This document shows positions 7,595-14,631 of a stretch of 14,718 nt of DNA, one piece after another. A model generated the notes under the pieces. That model did not search any database. It was not told the DNA's origin and worked only from the letters and a program-made list of their open reading frames with translations. The position numbers were made by a program, and so were the translations under genes. Numbering within the stretch: position 1 is the stretch's first letter; the number at the start of each line of letters is the position of its first letter. This DNA is from Endomicrobium sp. (lineage in GTDB: Bacteria; Elusimicrobiota; Endomicrobiia; Endomicrobiales; Endomicrobiaceae). The stretch lies in NCBI GenBank assembly GCA_031283985.1, contig JAITAQ010000002.1, positions 1-14,718 of the forward strand, read 5' to 3'.

Positions 7595-8908
7595 TTATTT
7601 ATCCTCTTTATCTTTAATCAAAACTTTTCCCAAAAACCGTATCCAGTTTATTTTAGACAAAATAGCTCTTTGCCTGAAATTCAACATATTCTTTTGATAT
7701 ATTATGTAACTATCTTCAATATTATACCAATCTTCATACGAAATAAGTCCATTTATATACTTTCTCTTTGCTATATCCGTCTGCAATTTACAAGATTCAA
7801 GATAGAAATTACCAACTGTAAGAATTTCATAATCGTTAACCCAGTTATTGTAGACTTGTATAGCGTTTAACTTGAGCTTATTTTTTGTATTTCTAAAATC
7901 TTCAGCAGCTATTTTTTCTTGTGCTGCGGAAGATTTTGTATCAAAAAATCTTTTCCCTCCACTAAACAACAGATAACTCAGATTTAACGTAGTGGTCCAA
8001 GATTTATTTTCATTCAAAATTTTATTTTTATCGTATCTGTGACAATTAATCTCTCCTATAAAATCAATAGTTGGCAACCATTGTCCTTTGTTCGACCAAT
8101 TCATGGCTTTAGCATAATCAAGAGTATACTTTGCCAACAAAAAGTCAGGAATTTTTATTATAAGATTGCCAAAATCAGGCTTTGATATTATTTCTTTATC
8201 AACAACAATTCTCTCATCGGTTTCTAAAATCGTTACATCGTCATTTCTACCTATCGCTACAAGCAAAGCGACGGAGTCTGTTTCTATTGCCCTTTGAGTT
8301 TTTTCCAATTCATACTCAATCATTTTAACATCAGCTTCAATTCGCCTAAGAGATCCCATATCCGCATTTCCAGAATGATACCTAAGTTTCACTAAATCCC
8401 TATTTTCTGTTCTTCTATGTTTAATTTGTTTATATAAATCAATTGCCTCATAAGTGTACATAAGATTAACGTATGCACTATACGCGTCACAAATCGCATT
8501 AGAAACAGCTCTTGTATAACTTTCCTGAGCAGCTTTTAACTTTGCTGACAAGGCTTTTGTTGCATTATATTGGCTAAATCCAGAAAATAAAGACATTTTA
8601 CTTTCCAACCCATAGGAGTAATATTTGGCGCCCATCCTTACAGTTTTTCCCGCATCTTCGGTCATTCTTGTTTCATAGAAACCTCCTCTTCTTTGTGTCA
8701 CAGAGTTTAAAAATCTAATAGCAGGCAAGAATGAGCTAAAAGAACTATACAATGACTGCTTTGCTATGTATAAGTCATGCTGAGCTTTAGCAATAGATGG
8801 ATTGTTTTGCAAAGTTTGTGATTCAACTATTTCTGCAGTAATTTTCTCAGCATAAATATAAGAACTTGCTATCAGAACAAATACCAACACTATAAAAACT
8901 TTCTTCAT
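7595..8908 (-). CDS. TolC-family outer-membrane efflux channel
   Basis: This 437-residue outer-membrane efflux protein (OEP family) has a clear Sec signal peptide: MKKVF, a hydrophobic core to about residue 18, and a likely cut after SYIYA at residue 20. The mature part shows the family's two repeated helix-rich halves. Examples are the NNPSIAKAQHDLYIAKQSL stretch near residue 35 and the second-half DYAKAMNWSNKGQWLPTIDF near 270-285, each followed by beta-strand-like segments. It would form the outer-membrane exit duct for the MacA/MacB-like pump encoded downstream. The start has AAGGA nine bases upstream, and a good promoter lies about 50 bases upstream. It is the first gene of a three-gene operon whose next ATG overlaps nothing but directly follows its stop. 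Length (TolC-like proteins 420-490) and features are normal. The substrate is unknown. Confidence 0.92.
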   Translation of the reverse strand: MKKVFIVLVFVLIASSYIYAEKITAEIVESQTLQNNPSIAKAQHDLYIAKQSLYSSFSSFLPAIRFLNSVTQRRGGFYETRMTEDAGKTVRMGAKYYSYGLESKMSLFSGFSQYNATKALSAKLKAAQESYTRAVSNAICDAYSAYVNLMYTYEAIDLYKQIKHRRTENRDLVKLRYHSGNADMGSLRRIEADVKMIEYELEKTQRAIETDSVALLVAIGRNDDVTILETDERIVVDKEIISKPDFGNLIIKIPDFLLAKYTLDYAKAMNWSNKGQWLPTIDFIGEINCHRYDKNKILNENKSWTTTLNLSYLLFSGGKRFFDTKSSAAQEKIAAEDFRNTKNKLKLNAIQVYNNWVNDYEILTVGNFYLESCKLQTDIAKRKYINGLISYEDWYNIEDSYIIYQKNMLNFRQRAILSKINWIRFLGKVLIKDKEDK

Positions 8909-8955
8909 ATGATGTATTCCTTCAGTTTAGAGTTTCAGGCTAAGACTATAATGTG

Positions 8956-8984
8956 ATTGTATTAATCTTTTTAAAGCATTGCAA
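8956..8984 (-). promoter_or_regulatory. Promoter of the efflux operon
   Basis: On the minus strand TTGCAA (8979-8984) and TACAAT (8956-8961) are spaced by exactly 17 bases. The start would be near 8949, giving a leader of about 40 bases with the AAGGA ribosome binding site before the tolC-like ATG. Repeats of ATTGCA just upstream (8978-9014) may be a regulator site. The divergent permease gene begins about 220 bases away. Confidence 0.65.
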
Positions 8985-8998
8985 TTCTTTTTGTTATT

Positions 8999-9015
8999 AT
9001 TGCAAAATATTGCAT
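8999..9015. repeat. Short inverted repeat upstream of the efflux promoter
   Basis: TGCAA-AATA-TTGCA at 9001-9014 is a perfect 5-base inverted repeat with a 4-base centre; the flanking AT and AT extend the symmetry. It lies about 15 bases upstream of the -35 element of the efflux operon promoter, in a place suited to a dimeric regulator. Chance occurrence is possible in such AT-rich DNA. Confidence 0.3.
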
Positions 9016-9205
9016 AGTTTATTATTATTATTGTGTCATTAGATGTAAGAAAGTGTGAATTATATTTCATCCTTCAGTCTTCTTTTTTCATACAAAAAAT
9101 CAAAAAACACAAAAAATATAGTAAGTTAATTTTTATAAACTTTTGAATCTATAAAAAAATTGCTAGACTTCAGTTATAGTAACTTTATCTTAGAAGAGGA
9201 TAACT

Positions 9206-10438
9206 GTGAACAATCCTAACCGTGTATGGATTCTGACATGTTTTGGAACAGCAGTTGGAACAGGTATTTTATTTTTGCCTATTAGAGCAGGTCTTAGTGG
9301 CATTTGTCCGATTTTGTTTTTGACCTTAATTATATTTCCCATAACATACATTTCTCATAAAGGAATAACTAGGATCGTAGCATCTTGTCCTAAAGAAACT
9401 GATATTGTAGGCGCAGTAGAGTATGATTTGGGACACACCACTGGATTTATTGTCTCTATTCTTTATTTTTTGTCTATTGCTACTACTTGCGTTGGCTATG
9501 CCACAGCGCTAACTAATATGCTAGATGCATTGCTGACAAATCATTTCCATATATATCTATCAAGACCTTTTTTAACATTTGTTATTCTTGTAGGTATGAC
9601 GGCTGTGATGCTTTGTAATAAAAAAGTTATGGTAATAGTTACTTCAATTTTTACTTTTCCGCTAATAATAATGCTATTGGCAGTTTCTTTATATATGATT
9701 CCTAAATGGAACCTATCCACATTTTATCAGGTGTCTTTTAATTTGAAATGCTTTATTAAAAATACTCTATTGCTATTGCCTATTTTAATTTTTGCAATGA
9801 ATTTTTCACCTGTCTGCTCTTCTCTTGGAGCGTTCTATAAAAAGAATTTTACTTCTACAGAAGACGCTATTAAAAACTCTGACCATGTTGTAAAATGGAC
9901 GTCTATTCTTTTGCTTGTTTTTGTTATGTTTTTCGTATTATCCTTATTTTTCTCAATAAATCCTAAAATTTTACTAAACGCCGGAGAAAAAAACATTGAC
10001 GCTTTAACCGCCATAGCCATAGCATACAACACTCCTATATTTTTGTATAGTCTTCCCATAATAGCATTTCTTGCCATTTCAAGTTCTTATTTCGGGCATT
10101 TTGAAGGAGCAAGAGAAGGAGTTTGCGGAATTATAAAACAACTTGCCACATGGAATAATACAGAACTTAAAGAAAAGATAAATATTAAAAAAATAAAAAT
10201 GGGTTGCACTATAATACTTGTAGCTCTGTTATGGATTTTTACAGTTTACAATCTGCCAGTTCTTTCAATTATAAGTGTGGTTTCTTCGCCTATAATAGCT
10301 ATTTATGCATATTTAATGCCTGTTATATTTATGAAAAAAGTTCCAAGACTTCGCATATATCAGTCAAAATGGGCTGCATTTGTTTTTGTAATAGGTATAA
10401 TTACGATTGTAGGATACTGTCTAGGACAGGTTATGTAA
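9206..10438 (+). CDS. HAAAP-family serine/threonine permease (SdaC/TdcC-like)
   Basis: This 410-residue polytopic inner-membrane protein has about 11 hydrophobic segments. It belongs to the hydroxy/aromatic amino acid permease family that includes the proton-coupled serine and threonine transporters SdaC and TdcC. The N terminus shows the family's WILTCFGTAVGTGILFLPI (residues 8-26), where the unwound first helix lies. Other family marks are AMNFSPVCSS (about 198-207) and SSYFGHFEGAREG (about 292-304). The length is slightly below SdaC (429). Translation starts at GTG 9206-9208, chosen because AGAGGA lies five bases upstream. The gene is divergent from the efflux operon. The remains of an L-serine dehydratase gene start 14 bases after its stop, which supports serine as the substrate and suggests a former uptake-deamination operon. 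The permease shows no damage. A tyrosine/tryptophan substrate is less likely given motifs and context. Confidence 0.88.
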   Translation: MNNPNRVWILTCFGTAVGTGILFLPIRAGLSGICPILFLTLIIFPITYISHKGITRIVASCPKETDIVGAVEYDLGHTTGFIVSILYFLSIATTCVGYATALTNMLDALLTNHFHIYLSRPFLTFVILVGMTAVMLCNKKVMVIVTSIFTFPLIIMLLAVSLYMIPKWNLSTFYQVSFNLKCFIKNTLLLLPILIFAMNFSPVCSSLGAFYKKNFTSTEDAIKNSDHVVKWTSILLLVFVMFFVLSLFFSINPKILLNAGEKNIDALTAIAIAYNTPIFLYSLPIIAFLAISSSYFGHFEGAREGVCGIIKQLATWNNTELKEKINIKKIKMGCTIILVALLWIFTVYNLPVLSIISVVSSPIIAIYAYLMPVIFMKKVPRLRIYQSKWAAFVFVIGIITIVGYCLGQVM

Positions 10439-10452
10439 TCAAAGGATAATTT

Positions 10453-10850
10453 ATGTCAACAAAAAATCTAGATAAAATAATTATTATGTCTGTAGTTTGA
10501 TTTAAATTGTCAAAAGAAAATAGGATTTATAGCAAAAACAAACTATAGGGATATCAGGGGTGCTAAGTCTATTTGGCAAAAGTTGTTGAAAACGCTGAAG
10601 AGATAGCGCTTGAACATCAACTAGGGACATACATGTGGATAATGTGCAGATTTCATGCATTGAACATAATGTAATTGTAGCAGTAAAAGCTTGCAACGCC
10701 GCTCTTATAGCCCCATACAAATGAGTTGATACAAATACGCACAAAATGCCAATTTGACACTACTAGTTTAGTGCAATGCGTTAAATCGGCAAGGATGCGA
10801 GGAGTTGTAAGTTGAAAGAAACAGCAATGAGATGATTAGAGCTGTCTGCA
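10453..10850 (+). pseudogene. sdaA: L-serine dehydratase (serine ammonia-lyase) remnant
   Basis: This is a broken gene for the [4Fe-4S] L-serine dehydratase, which turns serine into pyruvate and ammonia. An ATG at 10453 with AAGGA six bases upstream opens a 15-codon frame that ends early. Then, in family order but in different frames, come several matching pieces. IGFIAKTNYRDIRGAK (from 10520) matches the region around IG-x3-K-x-N-x3-I-x-GAE. VVENAEEIALEHQLG (from 10582) matches the AAEIAMEHNLG region. VQISCIEHNVIVAVKACNAA (10644-10703) matches the VQVPCIERNAIASVKAINAA region. GKDARSCKLKETA (10788-10826) matches the C-terminal GKDMNAKYKET region. The N-terminal catalytic part is missing, the first two cluster cysteine motifs (SGAEVGC and CDP) are lost, and stops interrupt every frame. 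Family comparisons are from memory. It directly follows the serine-type permease and cannot make an active enzyme. Confidence 0.82.
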
Positions 10851-10875
10851 TGGCATGCATATTGCTATTATATAA

Positions 10876-10905
10876 TTGTCCTCTCAACAAAAGAGTTTAT
10901 ATACT
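10876..10905 (+). promoter_or_regulatory. Probable promoter of the tRNA-Glu/tRNA-Arg pair
   Basis: TTGTCC (10876-10881) and TATACT (10900-10905) are 18 bases apart. The -10 box ends eight bases before the tRNA-Glu 5' end, like the arrangement before tRNA-Arg(CCG). It lies just after the serine dehydratase remnant. Confidence 0.5.
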
Positions 10906-10913
10906 TAAATAAA

Positions 10914-10987
10914 GCTGCCATCGTCTAGCGGTTCAGGATATCGCCCTCTCAAGGCGGAGATCACGGGTTCAAATCCCGTTGGCAGCG
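10914..10987 (+). tRNA. tRNA-Glu (anticodon CTC)
   Basis: The sequence makes a full cloverleaf. The acceptor arms are GCTGCCA and TGGCAGC with discriminator G. The anticodon stem TCGCC/GGCGG has loop CTCTCAA, giving anticodon CTC for GAG codons. The T arm is ACGGG-TTCAAAT-CCCGT. CCA is not encoded. The tRNA-Arg gene begins 26 bases downstream, so both are probably processed from one transcript. In such AT-rich genomes a second glutamate tRNA with TTC is expected elsewhere. Confidence 0.95.
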
Positions 10988-11013
10988 TTTCTATTTACAA
11001 TCAAGTTAGTGCT

Positions 11014-11087
11014 GCGCCCATAGCTCAATTGGATAGAGCGTTTGACTACGAATCAAAAGGCTAGAGGTTCAACTCCTCTTGGGCGCG
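11014..11087 (+). tRNA. tRNA-Arg (anticodon ACG)
   Basis: The acceptor arms GCGCCCA and TGGGCGC pair fully, with discriminator G. The D arm carries TAGCTCAATTGGATAGAGC. The anticodon stem TTTGA/TCAAA closes the loop CTACGAA, giving anticodon ACG. The first A is normally edited to inosine to read CGU, CGC and CGA. The T arm is AGAGG-TTCAACT-CCTCT. CCA is not encoded. It complements the CCG-reading tRNA-Arg at 1271-1342. Confidence 0.95.
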
Positions 11088-11279
11088 CATAAGAAAATAA
11101 TTATTAAGCGTTTTGCTTATGCAAAAAGCATCCCTATGAAGCTAATACCTGAGTATTTTAGTATTAAGGTTTTATGAATACAATGTAATTTCTTTATTTA
11201 TGTATATAGCTGGAACCATTATTTATATACTTATTCCGACTACGGCAACTCCAAGGGATTTTATTGACAGAACTATTAA

Positions 11280-12683
11280 ATGCATAAACCTATTTTTTTA
11301 AAGCATATCTGTTTGTATTTTCCCAACAAAATTTGTTTTGAAGCTTTTTCAGCTCAAATACAATCTGGCGACCGCATTGCAATAATAGGCAATAACGGCT
11401 CAGGCAAATCTACTTTGTTAAAAATTATTAAAGGCGATATAGAGACTTCCAACGGCGAAGTTATAAACAGCAAAAATATAGTTTTCGGATATGTTCCGCA
11501 GCTGATTTTGGAATATGACGATTTGAGTGGTGGCGAAAAATTTAATAAAGCTTTAAGCCATGCTTTTTCGCAACATCCTGATATTCTGCTCTTAGATGAA
11601 CCGACAAACCATTTAGATTTAAAAAACAGAAATTCTCTAATAAAAATGCTTAATTTTTATAAAGGAACTTTGATTATCGTATCGCATGATGTTGAACTTT
11701 TAAGAAATTCTATAGACACTTTATGGCATATAGACAACGGACAAATAAAAATTTTTAACGGTAAATACGACGATTATCGCAATGCAATTTTACAAGAGCA
11801 CCATAGTATTGAAAATGGCTTTAGCTCATTAGCAAAAGAAAAAAAAGAAGTCCACAAATCTTTAATGAAAGAACAAAAAAGAGCAAAAAAAGACAAACAA
11901 TACGGCGAAAAACTTGTAAAGCAAAAAAGATGGCTACCAGCTTTAGGAGATTTAAAAAAATCTTCAGCAAACAAAACTACTGGAAATAGAAAAGCTGCAA
12001 TCGCAGACAAAAGGAATTATTTAAACGAACGACTATCAAATTTAAGACTTTCTGAAATCATAAAACCAACATTCTCTTTGACTGCAAAAGATGTGAGGTC
12101 TAAAATAATTGTCTCTATAAGTGATGGACAAATACGTTATGGTGACAAAATAATTCTAAGCGGAATAACTTTGTCAGTATCTGGAGTCGAACATTTGGCT
12201 ATGCTCGGCGATAATGGGTCTGGCAAAACAACTTTGATGAAAGCTATTTTAAACGACCCTCAAGTTATAAAAACAGGGTCTTGGGACTTGCCTGATAATT
12301 CCGATGTAGGATATTTGGATCAGTATTATAGTTCTTTAGATAGTTCTAAAACTGTTTTAGAAACCTTAACCGATATAACGACTAACAAAGCGCATTCCGA
12401 ATTAAGAGATTTGCTTAATAGTTTTTTGTTTAAAAAGAATGAAGAAGTAAACAAAACTATATCAGTCTTATCAGGTGGCGAAAGAGCAAGGCTAGCTCTT
12501 GCAAAAATTGCCATTCAAACGCCGAGATTGTTGCTTATAGACGAAATTACAAATAATATAGATTTAGACACAAAACAGCATGTCATTCAAGTTTTAAGAG
12601 AATACCCAGGAGCGATGATAATTATTTCACACGATTCAGCCTTCCTTAAAGAAATAAATATAACGCATTACTACCCACTATAA
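11280..12683 (+). CDS. ABC-F family ATPase (ribosome-associated type)
   Basis: This 467-residue soluble protein has two ATPase domains and no membrane part, the hallmark of ABC-F translation factors. Family members bind the ribosomal E site; some give resistance to ribosome-targeting antibiotics. The first ATPase has Walker A GNNGSGKST (37-45), signature LSGGE (82-86), Walker B with DEPTNHLD (106-113) and switch H136. A lysine-rich, probably coiled-coil linker spans about 175-265. The second ATPase has Walker A GDNGSGKTT (310-318), signature LSGGE (398-402), Walker B LLLIDEITNNIDLD (417-430) and H451. Walker A and signature of the first domain are only about 40 residues apart, so the usual arm insertion is absent. 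The total length is nearer to resistance-type ABC-Fs (about 480-520) than to Uup or EttA. The second domain has DEITNNID instead of DEPTNHLD. The start fits the family N terminus, but its ribosome binding site is weak. Role in resistance is unproven. Confidence 0.92.
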   Translation: MHKPIFLKHICLYFPNKICFEAFSAQIQSGDRIAIIGNNGSGKSTLLKIIKGDIETSNGEVINSKNIVFGYVPQLILEYDDLSGGEKFNKALSHAFSQHPDILLLDEPTNHLDLKNRNSLIKMLNFYKGTLIIVSHDVELLRNSIDTLWHIDNGQIKIFNGKYDDYRNAILQEHHSIENGFSSLAKEKKEVHKSLMKEQKRAKKDKQYGEKLVKQKRWLPALGDLKKSSANKTTGNRKAAIADKRNYLNERLSNLRLSEIIKPTFSLTAKDVRSKIIVSISDGQIRYGDKIILSGITLSVSGVEHLAMLGDNGSGKTTLMKAILNDPQVIKTGSWDLPDNSDVGYLDQYYSSLDSSKTVLETLTDITTNKAHSELRDLLNSFLFKKNEEVNKTISVLSGGERARLALAKIAIQTPRLLLIDEITNNIDLDTKQHVIQVLREYPGAMIIISHDSAFLKEINITHYYPL

Positions 12684-12766
12684 AACTCCTAAACCCTACA
12701 TAGTGCATGACAATTTCGCACCACATTTAGCATTTAGATATTGTGTAATCAGCCATTCATTTTTAG

Positions 12767-14026
12767 CTATGAAATTTTCAATCTTATTATTGTATTTTCT
12801 GGAAAAAGAGAAAGGTCGCCTTTAACATGAATTTTAACAGACTGATTTGCTTTGCCGGGAGCAAGCTCATCAACAAGTCTGTTATTGTCTTTATTATAAA
12901 TTTCACTTAATACAACTTTAGCAGGCTCAAATTTAAACGGAGAAAGAATTTCTATTTCATCGCCTTTTTTTAGCTTGTGCCTTAGTTCTATTGTCAAAAA
13001 TTCATTGTTATTGTCTTTAACAATGCCAGCATTTCGGTAATCACTTTTGCTTGACGTATCGTCATATCCTTGAGCTTCCTTCTTAGGAATACCGTCAAAA
13101 AAACCTAACGTATAACCGCGATTTTGCAAAGTGAATAATTCTTTCATATACTTGATCGGTGACCAACTTTCAGAATTGTCAAAATAATCGTCAATGGCTC
13201 TCCGATAAACCCTTGCAGTTTGAGCTACATAGTATTCACTCTTGTTTCTTCCTTCAATTTTAAGCGAATCTATTCCTGCATTTATAATTTTATCCAGCTT
13301 AGGCATAAGACACAAATCTTTAGAATTTAAAATATATGTCCCTTTGTCATCTTCTTCCATTTCAAGATATTCGCCATGTCTCAATTCTTCTTCAAGAAGA
13401 AGTTTGATTTTGTACTTCCATCTGCAAGAATGCGCGCATGCCCCTTGGTTGGCGCTTCGCGATGCCAGAAATGCCGACATCAAACATCTTCCAGAATAAC
13501 TTATGCACATGGCTCCATGTATAAACATTTCAAGTTTTATATCTTTGCATTTTTCTCTTATCTCTTTAATTTCAGAAAAACTCACCTCTCTGCCCAATAC
13601 ACATAAAGAAGCTCCCATATTTTTCCAAAAATCAATAGTAAGCCAAGAACAAACATTCGCCTGCGTTGAAATATGCAACGGAATATTTGGAATCTCTTTT
13701 TTTATGTATTGGAATATTCCGGGATCAGAAATAATTATTCCATCAGGATTTAAAATTTTTATAGTTTTTGCAAAATCCTCAAGTTTTGAAATATCTTTGT
13801 TATGCGAAAATAAATTAAGAGTAAGATAAACTTTTTTCCCAAGATTATGAGCAAAAGAAATTCCTTCAGCCATCTCTTCCAGTGAGAATTTTGATTTTGC
13901 TCTTAATGACATCTCTGGGATACCTACATACACGGCATCTGCTCCGTAAAGAAAAGCGGTCTTCAATTTTGGAAATGACCCCGCAGGCAATAATAACTCA
14001 GACTTTTCTGCGATATTTTGTGGCAT
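12767..14026 (-). CDS. U32 family protein, probable tRNA U34 hydroxylase (TrhP/YegQ type)
   Basis: This 419-residue protein belongs to the collagenase-like U32 family. It opens with ELLLPAGSFPKLKTAFLYGA and carries the U32 signature EMFIHGAMCISYSGRC (166-181). The second half contains SKDLCLMPKLDKIINAGIDS and LKIEGRNKSEYYV, as in E. coli YegQ/TrhP (about 450 residues). That protein hydroxylates uridine 34 of tRNAs on the way to cmo5U-type modification. Cysteines at 174, 181, 197 and 239 have spacing like the four cluster ligands of the U32 relative UbiU, so an iron-sulfur cluster is likely. A C-terminal beta domain (about 340-419) includes the KKGDEIEILSP stretch. RlhA is longer, and UbiU/UbiV are shorter and work as a pair, so TrhP is the best fit. 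AAGGG lies eight bases before the ATG. The gene converges on the ABC-F gene with 83 bases between them; no clear terminator is visible there. Confidence 0.85.
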   Translation of the reverse strand: MPQNIAEKSELLLPAGSFPKLKTAFLYGADAVYVGIPEMSLRAKSKFSLEEMAEGISFAHNLGKKVYLTLNLFSHNKDISKLEDFAKTIKILNPDGIIISDPGIFQYIKKEIPNIPLHISTQANVCSWLTIDFWKNMGASLCVLGREVSFSEIKEIREKCKDIKLEMFIHGAMCISYSGRCLMSAFLASRSANQGACAHSCRWKYKIKLLLEEELRHGEYLEMEEDDKGTYILNSKDLCLMPKLDKIINAGIDSLKIEGRNKSEYYVAQTARVYRRAIDDYFDNSESWSPIKYMKELFTLQNRGYTLGFFDGIPKKEAQGYDDTSSKSDYRNAGIVKDNNNEFLTIELRHKLKKGDEIEILSPFKFEPAKVVLSEIYNKDNNRLVDELAPGKANQSVKIHVKGDLSLFPENTIIRLKIS

Positions 14027-14415
14027 AAAATTAACCCTTAATTTATACTCTTAAAGTTATTTGTATTAAGATGCATTGGGCGAACACAATTTTTTCTATT
14101 TTCCAACTCTGCTAATTTATTCCAATAATTCTTTATTAAACAACATATCTACATATAAGTTTTTTTATACGGAATTAACATACAAAATGTATATATTTAG
14201 TGTCAAATATATTATCAACTCAAATTACAGCTTATAATTTGCATAAAATTCAATAATATTGTAAATTTTTGTCCTGCTGCAAGTTGTAATCAATATCTTG
14301 CATGCTTCAGTTTGCTGATTTGAAATCTAGTAAACAGTAATTACTAAAATTTAAAATGAGTTTAAACTTAATTAAAAGGAAGTTTGCAAAGTTTTTGTAT
14401 GCCTAAAAATGTGTA
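14027..14415. other. Intergenic gap without a recognised gene
   Basis: These 389 AT-rich bases lie between the start of the U32 gene and tRNA-Ser. I find no convincing reading frame, RNA gene or repeat family here. It must contain the promoter of the U32 gene (minus) and that of tRNA-Ser (plus), but I see no strong -35/-10 pair for either. It may be old decayed sequence. Confidence 0.5.
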
Positions 14416-14502
14416 GGAGAGATGGCCGAGCGGTTTAAGGCGCAGTCCTGGAAAGACTGTTTATCCGAAAGGGTAACTAGGGTTCGAATCCCTATCTCTC
14501 CG
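14416..14502 (+). tRNA. tRNA-Ser (anticodon GGA)
   Basis: This is a class II tRNA of 87 bases. The acceptor arms are GGAGAGA and TCTCTCC with discriminator G. The anticodon stem CAGTC/GACTG has loop CTGGAAA, giving anticodon GGA for UCC and UCU codons. The long variable arm is TTATCC-GAAA-GGGTAA. The T arm is TAGGG-TTCGAAT-CCCTA. CCA is not encoded. Confidence 0.96.
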
Positions 14503-14540
14503 TCAGTCTCTATTTTACAGCATCGTAAAGTTTGAAAAAC

Positions 14541-14564
14541 AGAATATTTTTCTATAAATATTCT
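14541..14564. repeat. Perfect AT-rich inverted repeat between tRNA-Ser and the next promoter
   Basis: AGAATATTT and AAATATTCT form a perfect 9-base inverted repeat around a 6-base loop. It could be a weak terminator after tRNA-Ser, though no T-tract follows on the plus strand. It could also be part of a regulator site, since its GAATATT half recurs at 14593-14599 and 14619-14625 around the following promoter. Confidence 0.5.
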
Positions 14565-14575
14565 ACAAAAATAGC

Positions 14576-14604
14576 TTGACAAAGTTAATGCCGAATATTA
14601 TATT
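14576..14604 (+). promoter_or_regulatory. Strong sigma70-type promoter
   Basis: A perfect TTGACA (14576-14581) and TATATT (14599-14604) are separated by exactly 17 bases, the best promoter match in the window. Transcription would start near 14611, about 20 bases before the ATG of the gene at the right edge. GAATATT motifs overlap and surround it, suggesting possible repressor control. Confidence 0.75.
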
Positions 14605-14631
14605 ACTGATATTAAAAAGAATATTTATAAT

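Noticed and set aside
10502..10744. An 80-codon open frame on the minus strand, within the region after the permease.
   Set aside because: It lies antisense to the serine dehydratase remnant, whose plus-strand pieces match a known family in order. The minus-strand protein looks like no family I know.
11108..11129. Hairpin GC-G-TTTTGC-TTAT-GCAAAA-A-GC after tRNA-Arg(ACG), as a possible terminator.
   Set aside because: The stem is short and mostly AT, and no run of T follows on the plus strand. It may help 3' processing, but I cannot support a terminator call.
12684..12766. Shared terminator between the convergent ABC-F and U32 genes.
   Set aside because: Only a 4-base pairing (GTGC/GCAC at about 12703-12721) is visible, without a T-tract on either side.
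14359..14368. The palindrome AGTTTAAACT upstream of tRNA-Ser.
   Set aside because: A single 10-base AT-rich palindrome is expected by chance in this sequence, and nothing around it suggests an operator.
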